Assembly: GCA_039636785.1 (NCBI GenBank)
Contig: CP144169.1
Coordinates: 3,224,001 to 3,288,000, forward strand
DNA: 64,000 bases
From: Micrococcaceae bacterium Sec5.7
Lineage (GTDB): Bacteria > Actinomycetota > Actinomycetes > Actinomycetales > Micrococcaceae
Direction: 5' to 3'
This document shows positions 8,938 to 16,435 of this stretch, one piece after another. How positions within the stretch are numbered: position 1 is the stretch's first letter; each line of letters begins with the position of its first letter. The notes under the pieces were generated by a model that was given only the letters and a program-made list of their open reading frames with translations, searched no databases and was not told the DNA's origin. The translations under genes were made by a program, and so were the position numbers.

Positions 8938-9430
8938 GCAAAACACTCGTGCCAGGCGAACGGAACAGCAGCAACCATCATCGGCGTCGACGTCGGCAGT
9001 TCGAAAACCCGCGGCATCAAATGGTGCGGCGCCGTCGTACAGGCCGTCTCAGTTGCAAGTGCCAGCGTGCAGAACGTCTCCGAGGCTGAGGCGAAGTCCA
9101 ACCCGGCACGTCTGTTCGACGAGTTGGGGGCCGAAGTAGTGGACGAGGTCTACGCCGGCGCCGGCGGGCGTGAACCACGACGGCGACGAGTCCCGTGCGG
9201 GCGGTTGGGGTTTCCTCCTGGGGGATGAGGGAGCGGGCACTGGTTCGGCCGCGAGGGCGGTTCGGCATGGCCTGACCCGCATGAACCTGGACTTTGCCCC
9301 CGATTCGCTCGCCCGGGCATTGCTTCTGCGCTGCTGACTAGCCGATCCGAAGGAGCTGATCGCGAATTTCCACAACGGCACCGGCCGCCGCTATGAACCA
9401 ACCGCTCCTGCAGCATGCCCTTGAGGGCAC
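8938..9430 (+). pseudogene. Remnant of a BadF/BadG-type ATPase, N-acetylglucosamine-kinase-like
   Basis: No intact frame exists, but three family blocks survive in order. TIIGVDVGSSKTRGI (from 8974) is the N-terminal phosphate-binding loop, and VASASVQNVSEAEAKSNPAR follows in the same frame. GWGFLLGDEGAGTGSAARAV (about 9204-9264), in another frame, is the GDEGS-type motif. LADPKELIANFHNGTGRR (about 9337-9392) lies after an in-frame stop in the second frame. There is no start codon, and roughly 50-100 residues appear to be missing before the GDEG block. BadF-type kinases phosphorylate N-acetylglucosamine in several actinobacteria, which fits a gene placed just after an endo-beta-N-acetylglucosaminidase. 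It is certainly non-coding as it stands; the family call comes from motifs only. Confidence 0.68.
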
Positions 9431-9535
9431 ACCCTGCAACTCGCGGTGTGACGGATGTACGGATACTGGAAAATAAACCGGTGCTGGCGTCCGCATGCCG
9501 GCCCGCGCCCACCAGCTACACCGAAAGAGTCCACA

Positions 9536-10858
9536 TTGACGCATAATACCGAGGCTGTCGAAACTACCGAGGCGGAGATCCGGGCGCTTTTGAATGATTG
9601 CGCGGTCAGGATCCGCGCGGTCACCGGCGACGAACGCCTGGCCGAAATGTTCACCCGTTGTATGCGCAACACGATTGAAACCACAGTCCAGCGCGTCACG
9701 GACGGTTCCACGTTCGTCATCACCGGGGACATACCGGCGATGTGGCTGCGCGACTCCTCGGCCCAGATGCGCCCTTTCCTGCCGCTCGTGACCGCTGACG
9801 GCGGCCTCTACGAGACGATCGCCGGGCTGGTGCGGAAACAGTTCGAGTACATCAACCTCGATCCGTACGCGAACGCCTTCAACGGCGAACCCACGGGCGC
9901 ATCCTACGATCCAGGCGACGCCTGCGAGAACCCCTGGATCTGGGAGCGTAAATACGAAGTCGATTCGCTCGCCTTCCCTGTCCAACTGGCCCATCAACTG
10001 TGGCGGCAGAGCGGCCGCACCGGGTTCTTCACGCCGGCTGTGCACGATGCGTTTCGCACGATCGTGACGCAATGGCGCGCCGAGCAGGACCACCGAGCAA
10101 ATTCCCGCTACCGTTTCGAGCGCGACACCCCGTTGGCGAGCGAGACACTGGCCGATGGCGGCCTCGGCTCTCCGGTGGCCATCACTGGTATGACCTGGAG
10201 CGGTTTCCGGCCCAGCGACGACGCCTGCGTGTACGGCTACAACATCCCGGCGAATCACTTCGCGCGCCTGGCCCTGCTGCACATTGCCGAGATCGCAGAG
10301 CTTGTGTACTACGACGCCGAACTGGCAGCCGGGGCGCTCGGCCTTGCCCACGAGATTCTTCGCGGCATTGAGCAGCACGGAACCGTTGACCACGAGACGT
10401 TCGGGCGGATTTTCGCCTACGAAGTCGACGGACTGGGCAACGCCCTGCTGATGGACGACGCCAACATGCCCAGCCTGCTCTCGCTGCCTTTGGCCAGCAC
10501 GCTGACAGCCGACGATCCGATCTACCAAGCGACGCGCCAATTCATCCTGAGCCCGGAAAACCCGTACTTCTACGAAGGCACGGCGGCTTCCGGAATTGGC
10601 AGCCCGCACACGCCGCCAGGTTACGTCTGGCACATTGCGCTTGCAGTGCAGGGCCTGACAGCCGAGAGCAGGGAAGAGCAGTGGCGGATACTCGAAATGC
10701 TCCGCGAAACCGACGGAGGAACCGGCTTCATGCACGAGGGCTTTGATCCCGATGACCCAACCCGCTTCACCCGTCCTTGGTTTTCCTGGGCCAACTCGAT
10801 GTACTGCGCGCTGCTGCTCAGCTACTGCGGCATCACGGAGCCAGCGCCGCCGCGGTAA
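9536..10858 (+). CDS. Exo-alpha-1,6-mannosidase, glycoside hydrolase family 125
   Basis: A 440-residue (alpha/alpha)6-barrel enzyme. GH125 hallmarks are GDIPAMWLRDSSAQMRPFL near the N-terminus, DACENPWIWERKYEVDSLAFP, GMTWSGFRPSDDACVYGYNIP and the C-terminal FTRPWFSWANSMYC. GH125 enzymes remove alpha-1,6-linked mannose, as found in N-glycans and yeast mannan. No signal peptide, so cytoplasmic. The frame is open from an ATG at 9455, but that start has no ribosome-binding site. TTG at 9536 follows GAAAGAG at seven bases and removes an atypical 27-residue extension, so it is preferred. It is the last gene of the importer operon and is followed by a hairpin. Confidence 0.9.
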   Translation: MTHNTEAVETTEAEIRALLNDCAVRIRAVTGDERLAEMFTRCMRNTIETTVQRVTDGSTFVITGDIPAMWLRDSSAQMRPFLPLVTADGGLYETIAGLVRKQFEYINLDPYANAFNGEPTGASYDPGDACENPWIWERKYEVDSLAFPVQLAHQLWRQSGRTGFFTPAVHDAFRTIVTQWRAEQDHRANSRYRFERDTPLASETLADGGLGSPVAITGMTWSGFRPSDDACVYGYNIPANHFARLALLHIAEIAELVYYDAELAAGALGLAHEILRGIEQHGTVDHETFGRIFAYEVDGLGNALLMDDANMPSLLSLPLASTLTADDPIYQATRQFILSPENPYFYEGTAASGIGSPHTPPGYVWHIALAVQGLTAESREEQWRILEMLRETDGGTGFMHEGFDPDDPTRFTRPWFSWANSMYCALLLSYCGITEPAPPR

Positions 10859-10868
10859 TTCCATTGCG

Positions 10869-10917
10869 GGGCCTGCCCTGCGTTCGTGATTGCCCGTAAA
10901 GAACGCACAGCAGGCCC
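10869..10917 (+). terminator. Terminator-like hairpin after the GH125 gene
   Basis: Arms GGGCCTGC-CC-TGCGTTC and GAACGCA-CA-GCAGGCCC pair over 15 bp with one 2-nt internal mismatch and a 15-nt loop. No T tract follows, so the termination role is inferred from its place between the mannosidase operon and aroQ. Confidence 0.55.
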
Positions 10918-10940
10918 TGCAACACGATAGATTTGCAGGC

Positions 10941-11435
10941 ATGACTGAAGTCACCTCCCCTGTCGCCGAATCCCGTGATGCTGATCCCGCTGCCGCAGCA
11001 GGCCGCGGCACCATCCTTGTTGTCAACGGCCCCAATCTGAACCTCCTCGGAACGCGCGAGCCGGAGAAGTACGGCACCTCCACGCTGGCGGACGTTGAGC
11101 AGCTGGCCATGTCGGCCGCCGAAGCCCATGGCTTCACCGTGGACTGCATCCAGTCCAACCACGAGGGCGATCTCCTGGACGCCATACACGCAGCCCGGGG
11201 CACCGCGGTCGGCATTGTCATCAATGCCGGCGCCTTCACTCACACCTCGGTGGCTCTCCGGGATGCGCTGGCCGCCGTGCAGTTGCCCGCTGTGGAAGTC
11301 CACATCACCAACGTGCACCAGCGCGAGGAGTTCCGCCACCATTCCTACCTGTCCGGGGTGTGCACCGCCGTGATCGTGGGCGCGGGCGTCCACGGCTACA
11401 AGCTGGCCATCGACTACCTGGCTGAAGCGCTCTAG
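10941..11435 (+). CDS. aroQ: 3-dehydroquinate dehydratase, type II
   Basis: Catalyses dehydration of 3-dehydroquinate in the shikimate pathway. It is 164 residues, of which about 147 form the usual type II enzyme and about 17 are a flexible N-terminal extension. Signatures: [20 protein letters not shown] with the catalytic Tyr, [29 protein letters not shown] and [20 protein letters not shown]. The frame is open to 10890, but ATG at 10941 avoids reading through the hairpin and gives a plausible N-terminus. The next gene starts 5 bp later. It stands apart from other aro genes here. Confidence 0.95.
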   Translation: MTEVTSPVAESRDADPAAAAGRGTILVVNGPNLNLLGTREPEKYGTSTLADVEQLAMSAAEAHGFTVDCIQSNHEGDLLDAIHAARGTAVGIVINAGAFTHTSVALRDALAAVQLPAVEVHITNVHQREEFRHHSYLSGVCTAVIVGAGVHGYKLAIDYLAEAL

Positions 11436-11439
11436 GCCC

Positions 11440-12480
11440 ATGGCCGGGGCTGCTTCCGCGGCTGGCAACCAGCCAAGCCGTACAGCGGGGTGGTACCGGC
11501 ACTTTGGGCTTTTTGAAGCCCCGGGATCGTCCGCCTGCTACGCCGAGTGGACGCTGGGCATCTCCGACGATCCCGGGCTGATCGCGCGCATCGATGAATG
11601 GCCGCACGACAAACGGCAGCCCAACCTCATGCTTGCCGCCGCGCGTTTTCTGGGGGCGCAGATCAGCTCATATTCGGAGTTCCGCGGATTCGTGGATGCC
11701 CACTGGGCCGAGATTTCCCGGATTGTGCTTTCGCGCGCCACGCAGACCAACGAGGCCGGACGCTGCGCCACCCTGCTGCCGTCGCTCGCGGCTATCGCCG
11801 CGGCCGAGGGCAAGCCGCTGGCCCTGATCGAGGTGGGCGCCTCCGCCGGACTGGTCCTGTTCCCGGACAAATACAGCTACGAGTTCGACGACGGCACAAC
11901 GGTCACGCGGCTGTCCCCGGACCCGGTGGTTGATCCCGTCCCGGTGCTCCGCTGCACCACAACCGGCCCGGTCCCGATCCCGGACAGGCTCCCGCAGGTG
12001 GTCTGGCGGGCAGGCATCGATCTGAACCCCCTGGACGTCAGCAACCCCGACGACGTCGCGTGGCTTGATGCCCTCACCTGGCCTGAGCAGGACTTTCGGC
12101 GGGACAGGCTGCGCCAGGCGGTCGCCGTCGCACAGCAGGATCCGCCGCTGCTGGTGGCCGGCGATCTCAACGAACACCTGCTGGCCCTGGCCGCCCAGGC
12201 GCCAGCCGATGCGGCACTGGTGGTGTTCCACAGTGCCGTAATGGGCTACCTCAGCGCGGGGGACCGTGCCCGCTTCCGCCTCACGATTGAAAGTCTTGCC
12301 GATAGCCGCGGCTGCCATTGGCTGTCCAACGAGGGCCACATGGTGATCGACCATGAGGACGGCTCCAATGTGGTCCCCGAAATCGACAAGGACCGGATCC
12401 GGGGCAAGTTCCTGCTGCTGCACAACGGAGCGCCGGTGGCTATCACCGGCCCGCACGGCCAGAGCCTGGAGTGGCTATAG
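11440..12480 (+). CDS. DUF2332 family protein
   Basis: A 346-residue protein of unknown function. GWYRHFGLFEAPGSSACYAE and LIEVGASAGLVLFPDKYSYE are the typical N-terminal and central segments of DUF2332. The second resembles a glycine-rich S-adenosylmethionine-binding loop, so a methyltransferase-like fold is possible. No signal peptide or membrane segment is seen. The start lies 5 bp after the aroQ stop, so the two are probably co-transcribed, though no functional link is evident. The family assignment is from memory of the motif; no activity can be stated. Confidence 0.85.
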   Translation: MAGAASAAGNQPSRTAGWYRHFGLFEAPGSSACYAEWTLGISDDPGLIARIDEWPHDKRQPNLMLAAARFLGAQISSYSEFRGFVDAHWAEISRIVLSRATQTNEAGRCATLLPSLAAIAAAEGKPLALIEVGASAGLVLFPDKYSYEFDDGTTVTRLSPDPVVDPVPVLRCTTTGPVPIPDRLPQVVWRAGIDLNPLDVSNPDDVAWLDALTWPEQDFRRDRLRQAVAVAQQDPPLLVAGDLNEHLLALAAQAPADAALVVFHSAVMGYLSAGDRARFRLTIESLADSRGCHWLSNEGHMVIDHEDGSNVVPEIDKDRIRGKFLLLHNGAPVAITGPHGQSLEWL

Positions 12481-12485
12481 ACCTC

Positions 12486-12549
12486 GGTGGCCACGCTTGT
12501 CGAGACACCGGTGGCCGTCCCCGCCCCGGTGGTCGAGCTTGTCGAGACC
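12486..12549. repeat. Two copies of a short intergenic repeat (GGTGGTCGAGCTTGTCGAGA type)
   Basis: One copy at 12528-12549 reads GGTGGTCGAGCTTGTCGAGA then CC; a diverged copy is at 12486-12509. A third degenerate copy in the opposite orientation is at 19675-19696. Short repeats of this kind are frequent between genes in Arthrobacter relatives; no function is known to me. Confidence 0.6.
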
Positions 12550-12566
12550 ACACTGGCCTCCACCAA

Positions 12567-13751
12567 TTACTTTTGGATGCACTGCCCGGAGGATACCGGG
12601 CTGCTGAGTCCGGGTGCCTGTGCCGCCACGGGGTTCAGATCGTCCATGGTGATGGCGAACCCGAGGGAGGCGTCGGAGGTGCTTTTGGCGAAGATGACAC
12701 CGGCTACCAGTCCGTCGGTGGTCAGGAGGGGTCCGCCCGAGTTACCGGGCTGGACGTCACCCGCCAACCGGTAGACGTCCTCCGCCGACGGGTTGTTCCC
12801 ATAGATGTCCGGCACCAGTACCGAGGTGATGTCCTGCACCGTGGCAGGCTTGGACTGGAATGGTCCGCCGTGCGGGTAACCGGCGAAGGCAGCCGGGCTG
12901 CCGGCTGGCAGGTCCGGGCTCAGGGGCAGGGGCTGGGACGGCAATCCGTCTACTGCCAGGACGGCAAGGTCGCGCTTGCTGTCGAAATACACCACGCGGC
13001 CGGGCATCGCGCCGCCGCCCGGAATCTCCACAACGGGCTGCGACACGCCCGCAACAACATGTGCATTGGTGACAACCCGGCCCGGCGACACCACAAAGCC
13101 CGAGCCTGTCTGGTTCTGCCCGCACTGGAACGCGGTGCCGGCGATTTTCAGCACAGACTCAGCAGCCCGGTTGAGCGCCGCGGTGTCTGTACTGGCGTTC
13201 GGAACAGCCACGGGCTGTCCCTGCCCGAGGCCCTCGATCAGGGTTGGAATTCCGTTGCCGATCACCGTGGACCGCAGCTGTGCCATGGTGGTTTTGACCG
13301 GTAGGGGGGTGAGTCCGTCGATAAAACGGATCACCTTGGACTCGGCAAGCTGCTGGGAGACGAACGGGACACCGAGGGAACCGATACTGAACGCCAGCAT
13401 GGACATCACCAGTGCGGACACCACCACATTGACGCCGCCGCCAACAAGCCGGTCCGCGGCCCGCAAGGGCTCGATCCGCACGGCACTGCGGATTTTCTGC
13501 CCGATCATGGTGCCCAGCGCGTGCCCCAGAATCATCAACAGGACGGCGGTGGCCACAATCGCGGTGAGCCTCCACCCGCTGTCCCTAACGAAACCGCTCA
13601 CCAACGGCACGGAAATGAAGGCCGCCACGGCGCCGGCGGCAAGGCCGGCAATGCCACCCAGCGTCACCAGGAAGCCGTTGCGCAGGCCATAGATCAAATA
13701 GGACAGCAGAGTCAGAATCAACGCCAGGTCCAGAACGGTCAAGCCAAACAC
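12567..13751 (-). CDS. marP: MarP-family membrane serine protease (CvpA domain plus trypsin-like domain)
   Basis: A 394-residue protein. An N-terminal CvpA/colicin-V-type domain with four membrane helices (residues 5-130) is followed by a periplasm-facing trypsin-like domain. The triad is visible: His231 in TNAHVVAG, Asp261 in RDLAVLAV and Ser338 in PGNSGGPL. Cys210 and the Cys close to the C-terminus could form the regulatory disulfide known from mycobacterial MarP, where the protease is needed for acid and oxidative stress resistance. The GTG start has GAGGAG six bases upstream. Its 3' end faces the DUF2332 gene. Confidence 0.9.
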   Translation of the reverse strand: MFGLTVLDLALILTLLSYLIYGLRNGFLVTLGGIAGLAAGAVAAFISVPLVSGFVRDSGWRLTAIVATAVLLMILGHALGTMIGQKIRSAVRIEPLRAADRLVGGGVNVVVSALVMSMLAFSIGSLGVPFVSQQLAESKVIRFIDGLTPLPVKTTMAQLRSTVIGNGIPTLIEGLGQGQPVAVPNASTDTAALNRAAESVLKIAGTAFQCGQNQTGSGFVVSPGRVVTNAHVVAGVSQPVVEIPGGGAMPGRVVYFDSKRDLAVLAVDGLPSQPLPLSPDLPAGSPAAFAGYPHGGPFQSKPATVQDITSVLVPDIYGNNPSAEDVYRLAGDVQPGNSGGPLLTTDGLVAGVIFAKSTSDASLGFAITMDDLNPVAAQAPGLSSPVSSGQCIQK

Positions 13752-13990
13752 CGAGGCTCCTCACAAACAGTTGAGCCCCAATTCTAATCGTGAAGACTGA
13801 CAGTATGCCCGGCGGGCATCCGCGGCCCTCTGCACGCCCGATCCGGGCCCAGGGAAGGCAACACAGGACGGTCCGCCGTCCGCCCGGCTGCCATTTCGCG
13901 CGTTTCGGGTGCCAACTACGTCATAGGAGCGCCAAAATTCTGAAACAATGGCTGAAGCGCCACAGCCGACACATTTATTCAGGAGATTTC

Positions 13991-14668
13991 ATGGACATCG
14001 AGGTATTGCGCCGCGCGCCCCTTTTCGCCACGCTCGACGACGAAGCATTCCGTCTGCTGACGGACGAGCTTACCGAGGTGGACCTTTCGCGCGGGGCATC
14101 AGTTTTCCGCGAGGGTGACCAGGGCGACCAGCTCTACTTCATCGTCTCCGGCAAGGTAAAGCTCGGCCGCACCTCCCCGGACGGCCGTGAATCGCTTCTG
14201 GCGATCCTGGGCCCGGGCGAGCTCTTCGGCGAGATGGCACTTTTTGATCCCAGCCCCCGCACGGCAACGGCAACGGCCGTGTCCGAAACGCGTCTGGCCG
14301 GCCTGAAGAACGAAAGCCTGAACGCACTGCTGCGGACCCGCCCAGAGGTTTCCGCCCAGCTGCTGCAGGCACTGGCACGGCGACTTCGCCGCACCAACGA
14401 TTCACTCTCCGACCTCGTGTTCTCGGACGTCCCCGGCCGCGTGGCCAAGGCTCTCCTGGACCTGGCCGACCGCTTCGGCCGCCCGGCAACCGACGGCGTT
14501 CTGGTGGCACACGAGCTCACGCAGGAAGAACTTGCCCAGCTGGTGGGTGCGTCCCGCGAAACCGTCAACAAGGCGCTGGCCGAGTTCGTCCAGCGCGGCT
14601 GGCTCCGCCTGGAGGCACGCGCCGTCGTCATCCTGGATATGCAGCGCCTCCGCCAGCGCTCCCGCTAG
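13991..14668 (+). CDS. Crp/Fnr-family transcriptional regulator (GlxR/Crp-like)
   Basis: A 225-residue regulator. The N-terminal cyclic-nucleotide-binding domain contains GELFGEMALFDPSPRTATA, with the Gly-Glu and Arg of the cAMP pocket. The C-terminal winged helix has TQEELAQLVGASRETVNKAL as recognition segment. The frame is open to 13790, but ATG at 13991 is preceded by AGGAG at six bases and yields the conserved start MDIEVLRRAPLF. In this phylum such proteins are global cAMP-responsive regulators. It is monocistronic, with a long 5' region and a strong hairpin behind it. Confidence 0.93.
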   Translation: MDIEVLRRAPLFATLDDEAFRLLTDELTEVDLSRGASVFREGDQGDQLYFIVSGKVKLGRTSPDGRESLLAILGPGELFGEMALFDPSPRTATATAVSETRLAGLKNESLNALLRTRPEVSAQLLQALARRLRRTNDSLSDLVFSDVPGRVAKALLDLADRFGRPATDGVLVAHELTQEELAQLVGASRETVNKALAEFVQRGWLRLEARAVVILDMQRLRQRSR

Positions 14669-14706
14669 TCCACAAACTCACGACGCGCAAAATTCTCTGC
14701 GCTACG

Positions 14707-14751
14707 CAAAATGGCTGGCGACGCCCGGATTCGGGTGTCGCCAGCCATTTT
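14707..14751. terminator. Bidirectional terminator between the Crp-family and NUDIX genes
   Basis: Long stem: AAAATGGCTGGCGAC and GTCGCCAGCCATTTT pair perfectly, and CCCG/CGGG continue the stem across one mismatch to a 4-nt loop. A and T ends on both sides suit termination of the two convergent genes. Confidence 0.8.
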
Positions 14752-14778
14752 ACGTGTCGCCAGCAAATTTAAGCGTCG

Positions 14779-15690
14779 CTAGCGTTCCCGCTGGGGTTCG
14801 CCGGCCACTGTCTTTGCTGCCTCAACTTCGAGCATGAGCTTGCCGTCTTCCTCGACGAGCTTCGGCTGGTAGACGTGGGCTTTGCGTTTGTAGCTCAGGT
14901 AGGCGATGCAGCCATTCGCAGCCGCCATCTTTTCGAGCATGATCTCAGAGCCCGGCACCAGCAATTGGCCGAGCTTCAGGCCAACGGTGTTCTCCTGGCC
15001 CACTTCGTCGCCCAGCGCCGATGTATCCCGCTCACCAATGACCTTGGTGACGCAGGCCCAGCGCCCCCACACACCCTTGCTGGCCAGGAGCGACGGCTTC
15101 TGGTTCACGGGCACGGTGGCCGCGAAGTAGCGGGTATTGAAACGACGGTGCGCAAAGTCGGGGCTCTGCCAGTTCACCAAGGACTTGAGCAGGTCAGTCC
15201 GCAGGGACATCCCCCGCTTGGCCAGGACGTCAGTGAAAGACTTCTCCTGCGCCGCCACGGCTTCACGTGCCCGCATCCATTCCTGCGTGGACGTGGCCTC
15301 GATGGTGGTGGAGAGGTCCGGTCCGGCCAAAAGCACGCCCGTTTCCTCGAACAGCTCGCGGATCGCGCCCACCACGTGGCGGCGCGCCAGCCCGACGTCG
15401 GCGGTTCCCATTGACTCGGCCCATTGCTGAGGTGAGGGGCCCAGCCAGCCAAGGGCGTCGTCGTCGGACGCTTCCAGTGAACCCCCGGGGAAGGCGAGAA
15501 CACCCAGCGGGGAGGTACCCGGCCGGTAACCGAGCCAGGTCTCCAGGCCGGTGGGCGAATCGCGCAGCAGTACGACGGACGAGGCGAACCGGGCGGCGCG
15601 GGGTGTCCGTTCGCCGTGTTCGAGCCAGCTTTGTGCCGCCCCTTCGAGATCGGGAGGAATAGCAAACAGTCGACGGGCTAACTGAGGCAA
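14779..15690 (-). CDS. NUDIX hydrolase, NUDT19-like
   Basis: A 303-residue diphosphohydrolase of the larger NUDIX type. The box is split: FPGGSLEASDDD, then an insertion of about 25 residues, then RELFEETGVLL, which carries the metal-binding glutamates. Such an insertion is seen in NUDT7/NUDT19-like enzymes, so an acyl-CoA or similar nucleotide substrate is possible but unproven. The start appears to be TTG at 15690 with no clear ribosome-binding site and is uncertain. The RidA-family gene ends 16 bp upstream on the same strand, suggesting co-transcription. Confidence 0.87.
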   Translation of the reverse strand: MPQLARRLFAIPPDLEGAAQSWLEHGERTPRAARFASSVVLLRDSPTGLETWLGYRPGTSPLGVLAFPGGSLEASDDDALGWLGPSPQQWAESMGTADVGLARRHVVGAIRELFEETGVLLAGPDLSTTIEATSTQEWMRAREAVAAQEKSFTDVLAKRGMSLRTDLLKSLVNWQSPDFAHRRFNTRYFAATVPVNQKPSLLASKGVWGRWACVTKVIGERDTSALGDEVGQENTVGLKLGQLLVPGSEIMLEKMAAANGCIAYLSYKRKAHVYQPKLVEEDGKLMLEVEAAKTVAGEPQRER

Positions 15691-15706
15691 GAGTGGTGAC
15701 CGGTCC

Positions 15707-16240
15707 TTAGCTGAATTCAGCGATCAGTTCGACTTCAACGGGAGAGTCGAGGGGCAGGACTGAAACGCCGACGGCGGAGCGGGCGTGCTGGCCCGCGTCG
15801 CCCAGGACCTTGCCCAGCAGCTCCGACGCGCCGTTGACGACACCAGGCTGTCCGGTAAAGGACGGATCCGAGGACACGAAGCCGACTACCTTGACGATCC
15901 TGGTGATGCGGTCCAGGTCCCCGATGACGCTCTTCACAGCAGCCAGCGCATTGACGGCGCAGACCGCGGCGTAGGCCTTGGCCGCTTCCGGCGAAACGGT
16001 GGGCTCATCAGACGCGCCCTCGGTGCCGGCGGAAACCTTGCCCGTAGCTTCGAGTTTGCCGTTAATAAATGGCAGCTGCCCGGAGGTGTAAACGTGGTTG
16101 CCGGAGATGATCGCGGGCACGTAGGCGGCTACGGGGGCGGCCACGTCCGGGAGGGTCAATCCGAGCTCGGCGAGGCGCTGTTCCACCGCGGAAATCGGGG
16201 CTGTTTCGGCGCCGGCGCTGGTTTCTGCAGGAGTGCTCAT
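15707..16240 (-). CDS. RidA/YjgF-family protein
   Basis: A 177-residue protein. Family segments are YVPAIISGNHVYTSGQLPF, VCAVNALAAVKSVIGDLDRI and SELLGKVLGDAGQHARSAVG. In the last, the Arg before SAVG matches the imine-binding arginine of RidA deaminases. These proteins hydrolyse reactive enamine/imine intermediates. It is longer than typical RidA (about 130 residues) because of an extended N-terminus. It begins 2 bp after the DUF4177 gene ends, so DUF4177, RidA and NUDIX form an apparent minus-strand operon. Confidence 0.9.
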   Translation of the reverse strand: MSTPAETSAGAETAPISAVEQRLAELGLTLPDVAAPVAAYVPAIISGNHVYTSGQLPFINGKLEATGKVSAGTEGASDEPTVSPEAAKAYAAVCAVNALAAVKSVIGDLDRITRIVKVVGFVSSDPSFTGQPGVVNGASELLGKVLGDAGQHARSAVGVSVLPLDSPVEVELIAEFS

Positions 16241-16242
16241 GG

Positions 16243-16398
16243 CTACTGCTTCTCCCTCTTGAGGTAGGCAACCAGTCCGTTGCCATCGGGGCCGGTGACT
16301 ACCTGGACGAGCTCCCAGCCGTCCTCACCCCACTGGTCAAGAATCTGCTTCGTGGCGTGAATAATGAGCGGAATCGTTGCGTACTCCCATTTGGTCAT
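16243..16398 (-). CDS. DUF4177 family small protein
   Basis: A 51-residue protein beginning MTKWEYATIPLIIHATKQIL. The pattern KWEYxTIPL...LxxWGxDGWELVQVV is that of DUF4177, widespread and of unknown function. It lacks a signal peptide or membrane helix. The stop lies 2 bp before the RidA-family start, which supports co-transcription. It is divergent from the penicillin-binding protein gene, with only 37 bp between the starts. Confidence 0.85.
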   Translation of the reverse strand: MTKWEYATIPLIIHATKQILDQWGEDGWELVQVVTGPDGNGLVAYLKREKQ

Positions 16399-16435
16399 GA
16401 ACTAAAGCCTAGTCCTTGCCGGTAAACTGAAAAAC

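Noticed and set aside
8938-9430. ROK-family glucokinase as the identity of the pseudogene
   Set aside because: The GFLLGDEG and LADPKELIANFH blocks are BadF-type; the ROK CxCGxxGC zinc motif is absent.
9338-11239. A 633-codon open frame on the minus strand across the GH125 and aroQ genes
   Set aside because: It is antisense to two clearly recognisable genes; its protein is Arg/Gly/Val-rich with no family motif. High GC content keeps antisense frames open.
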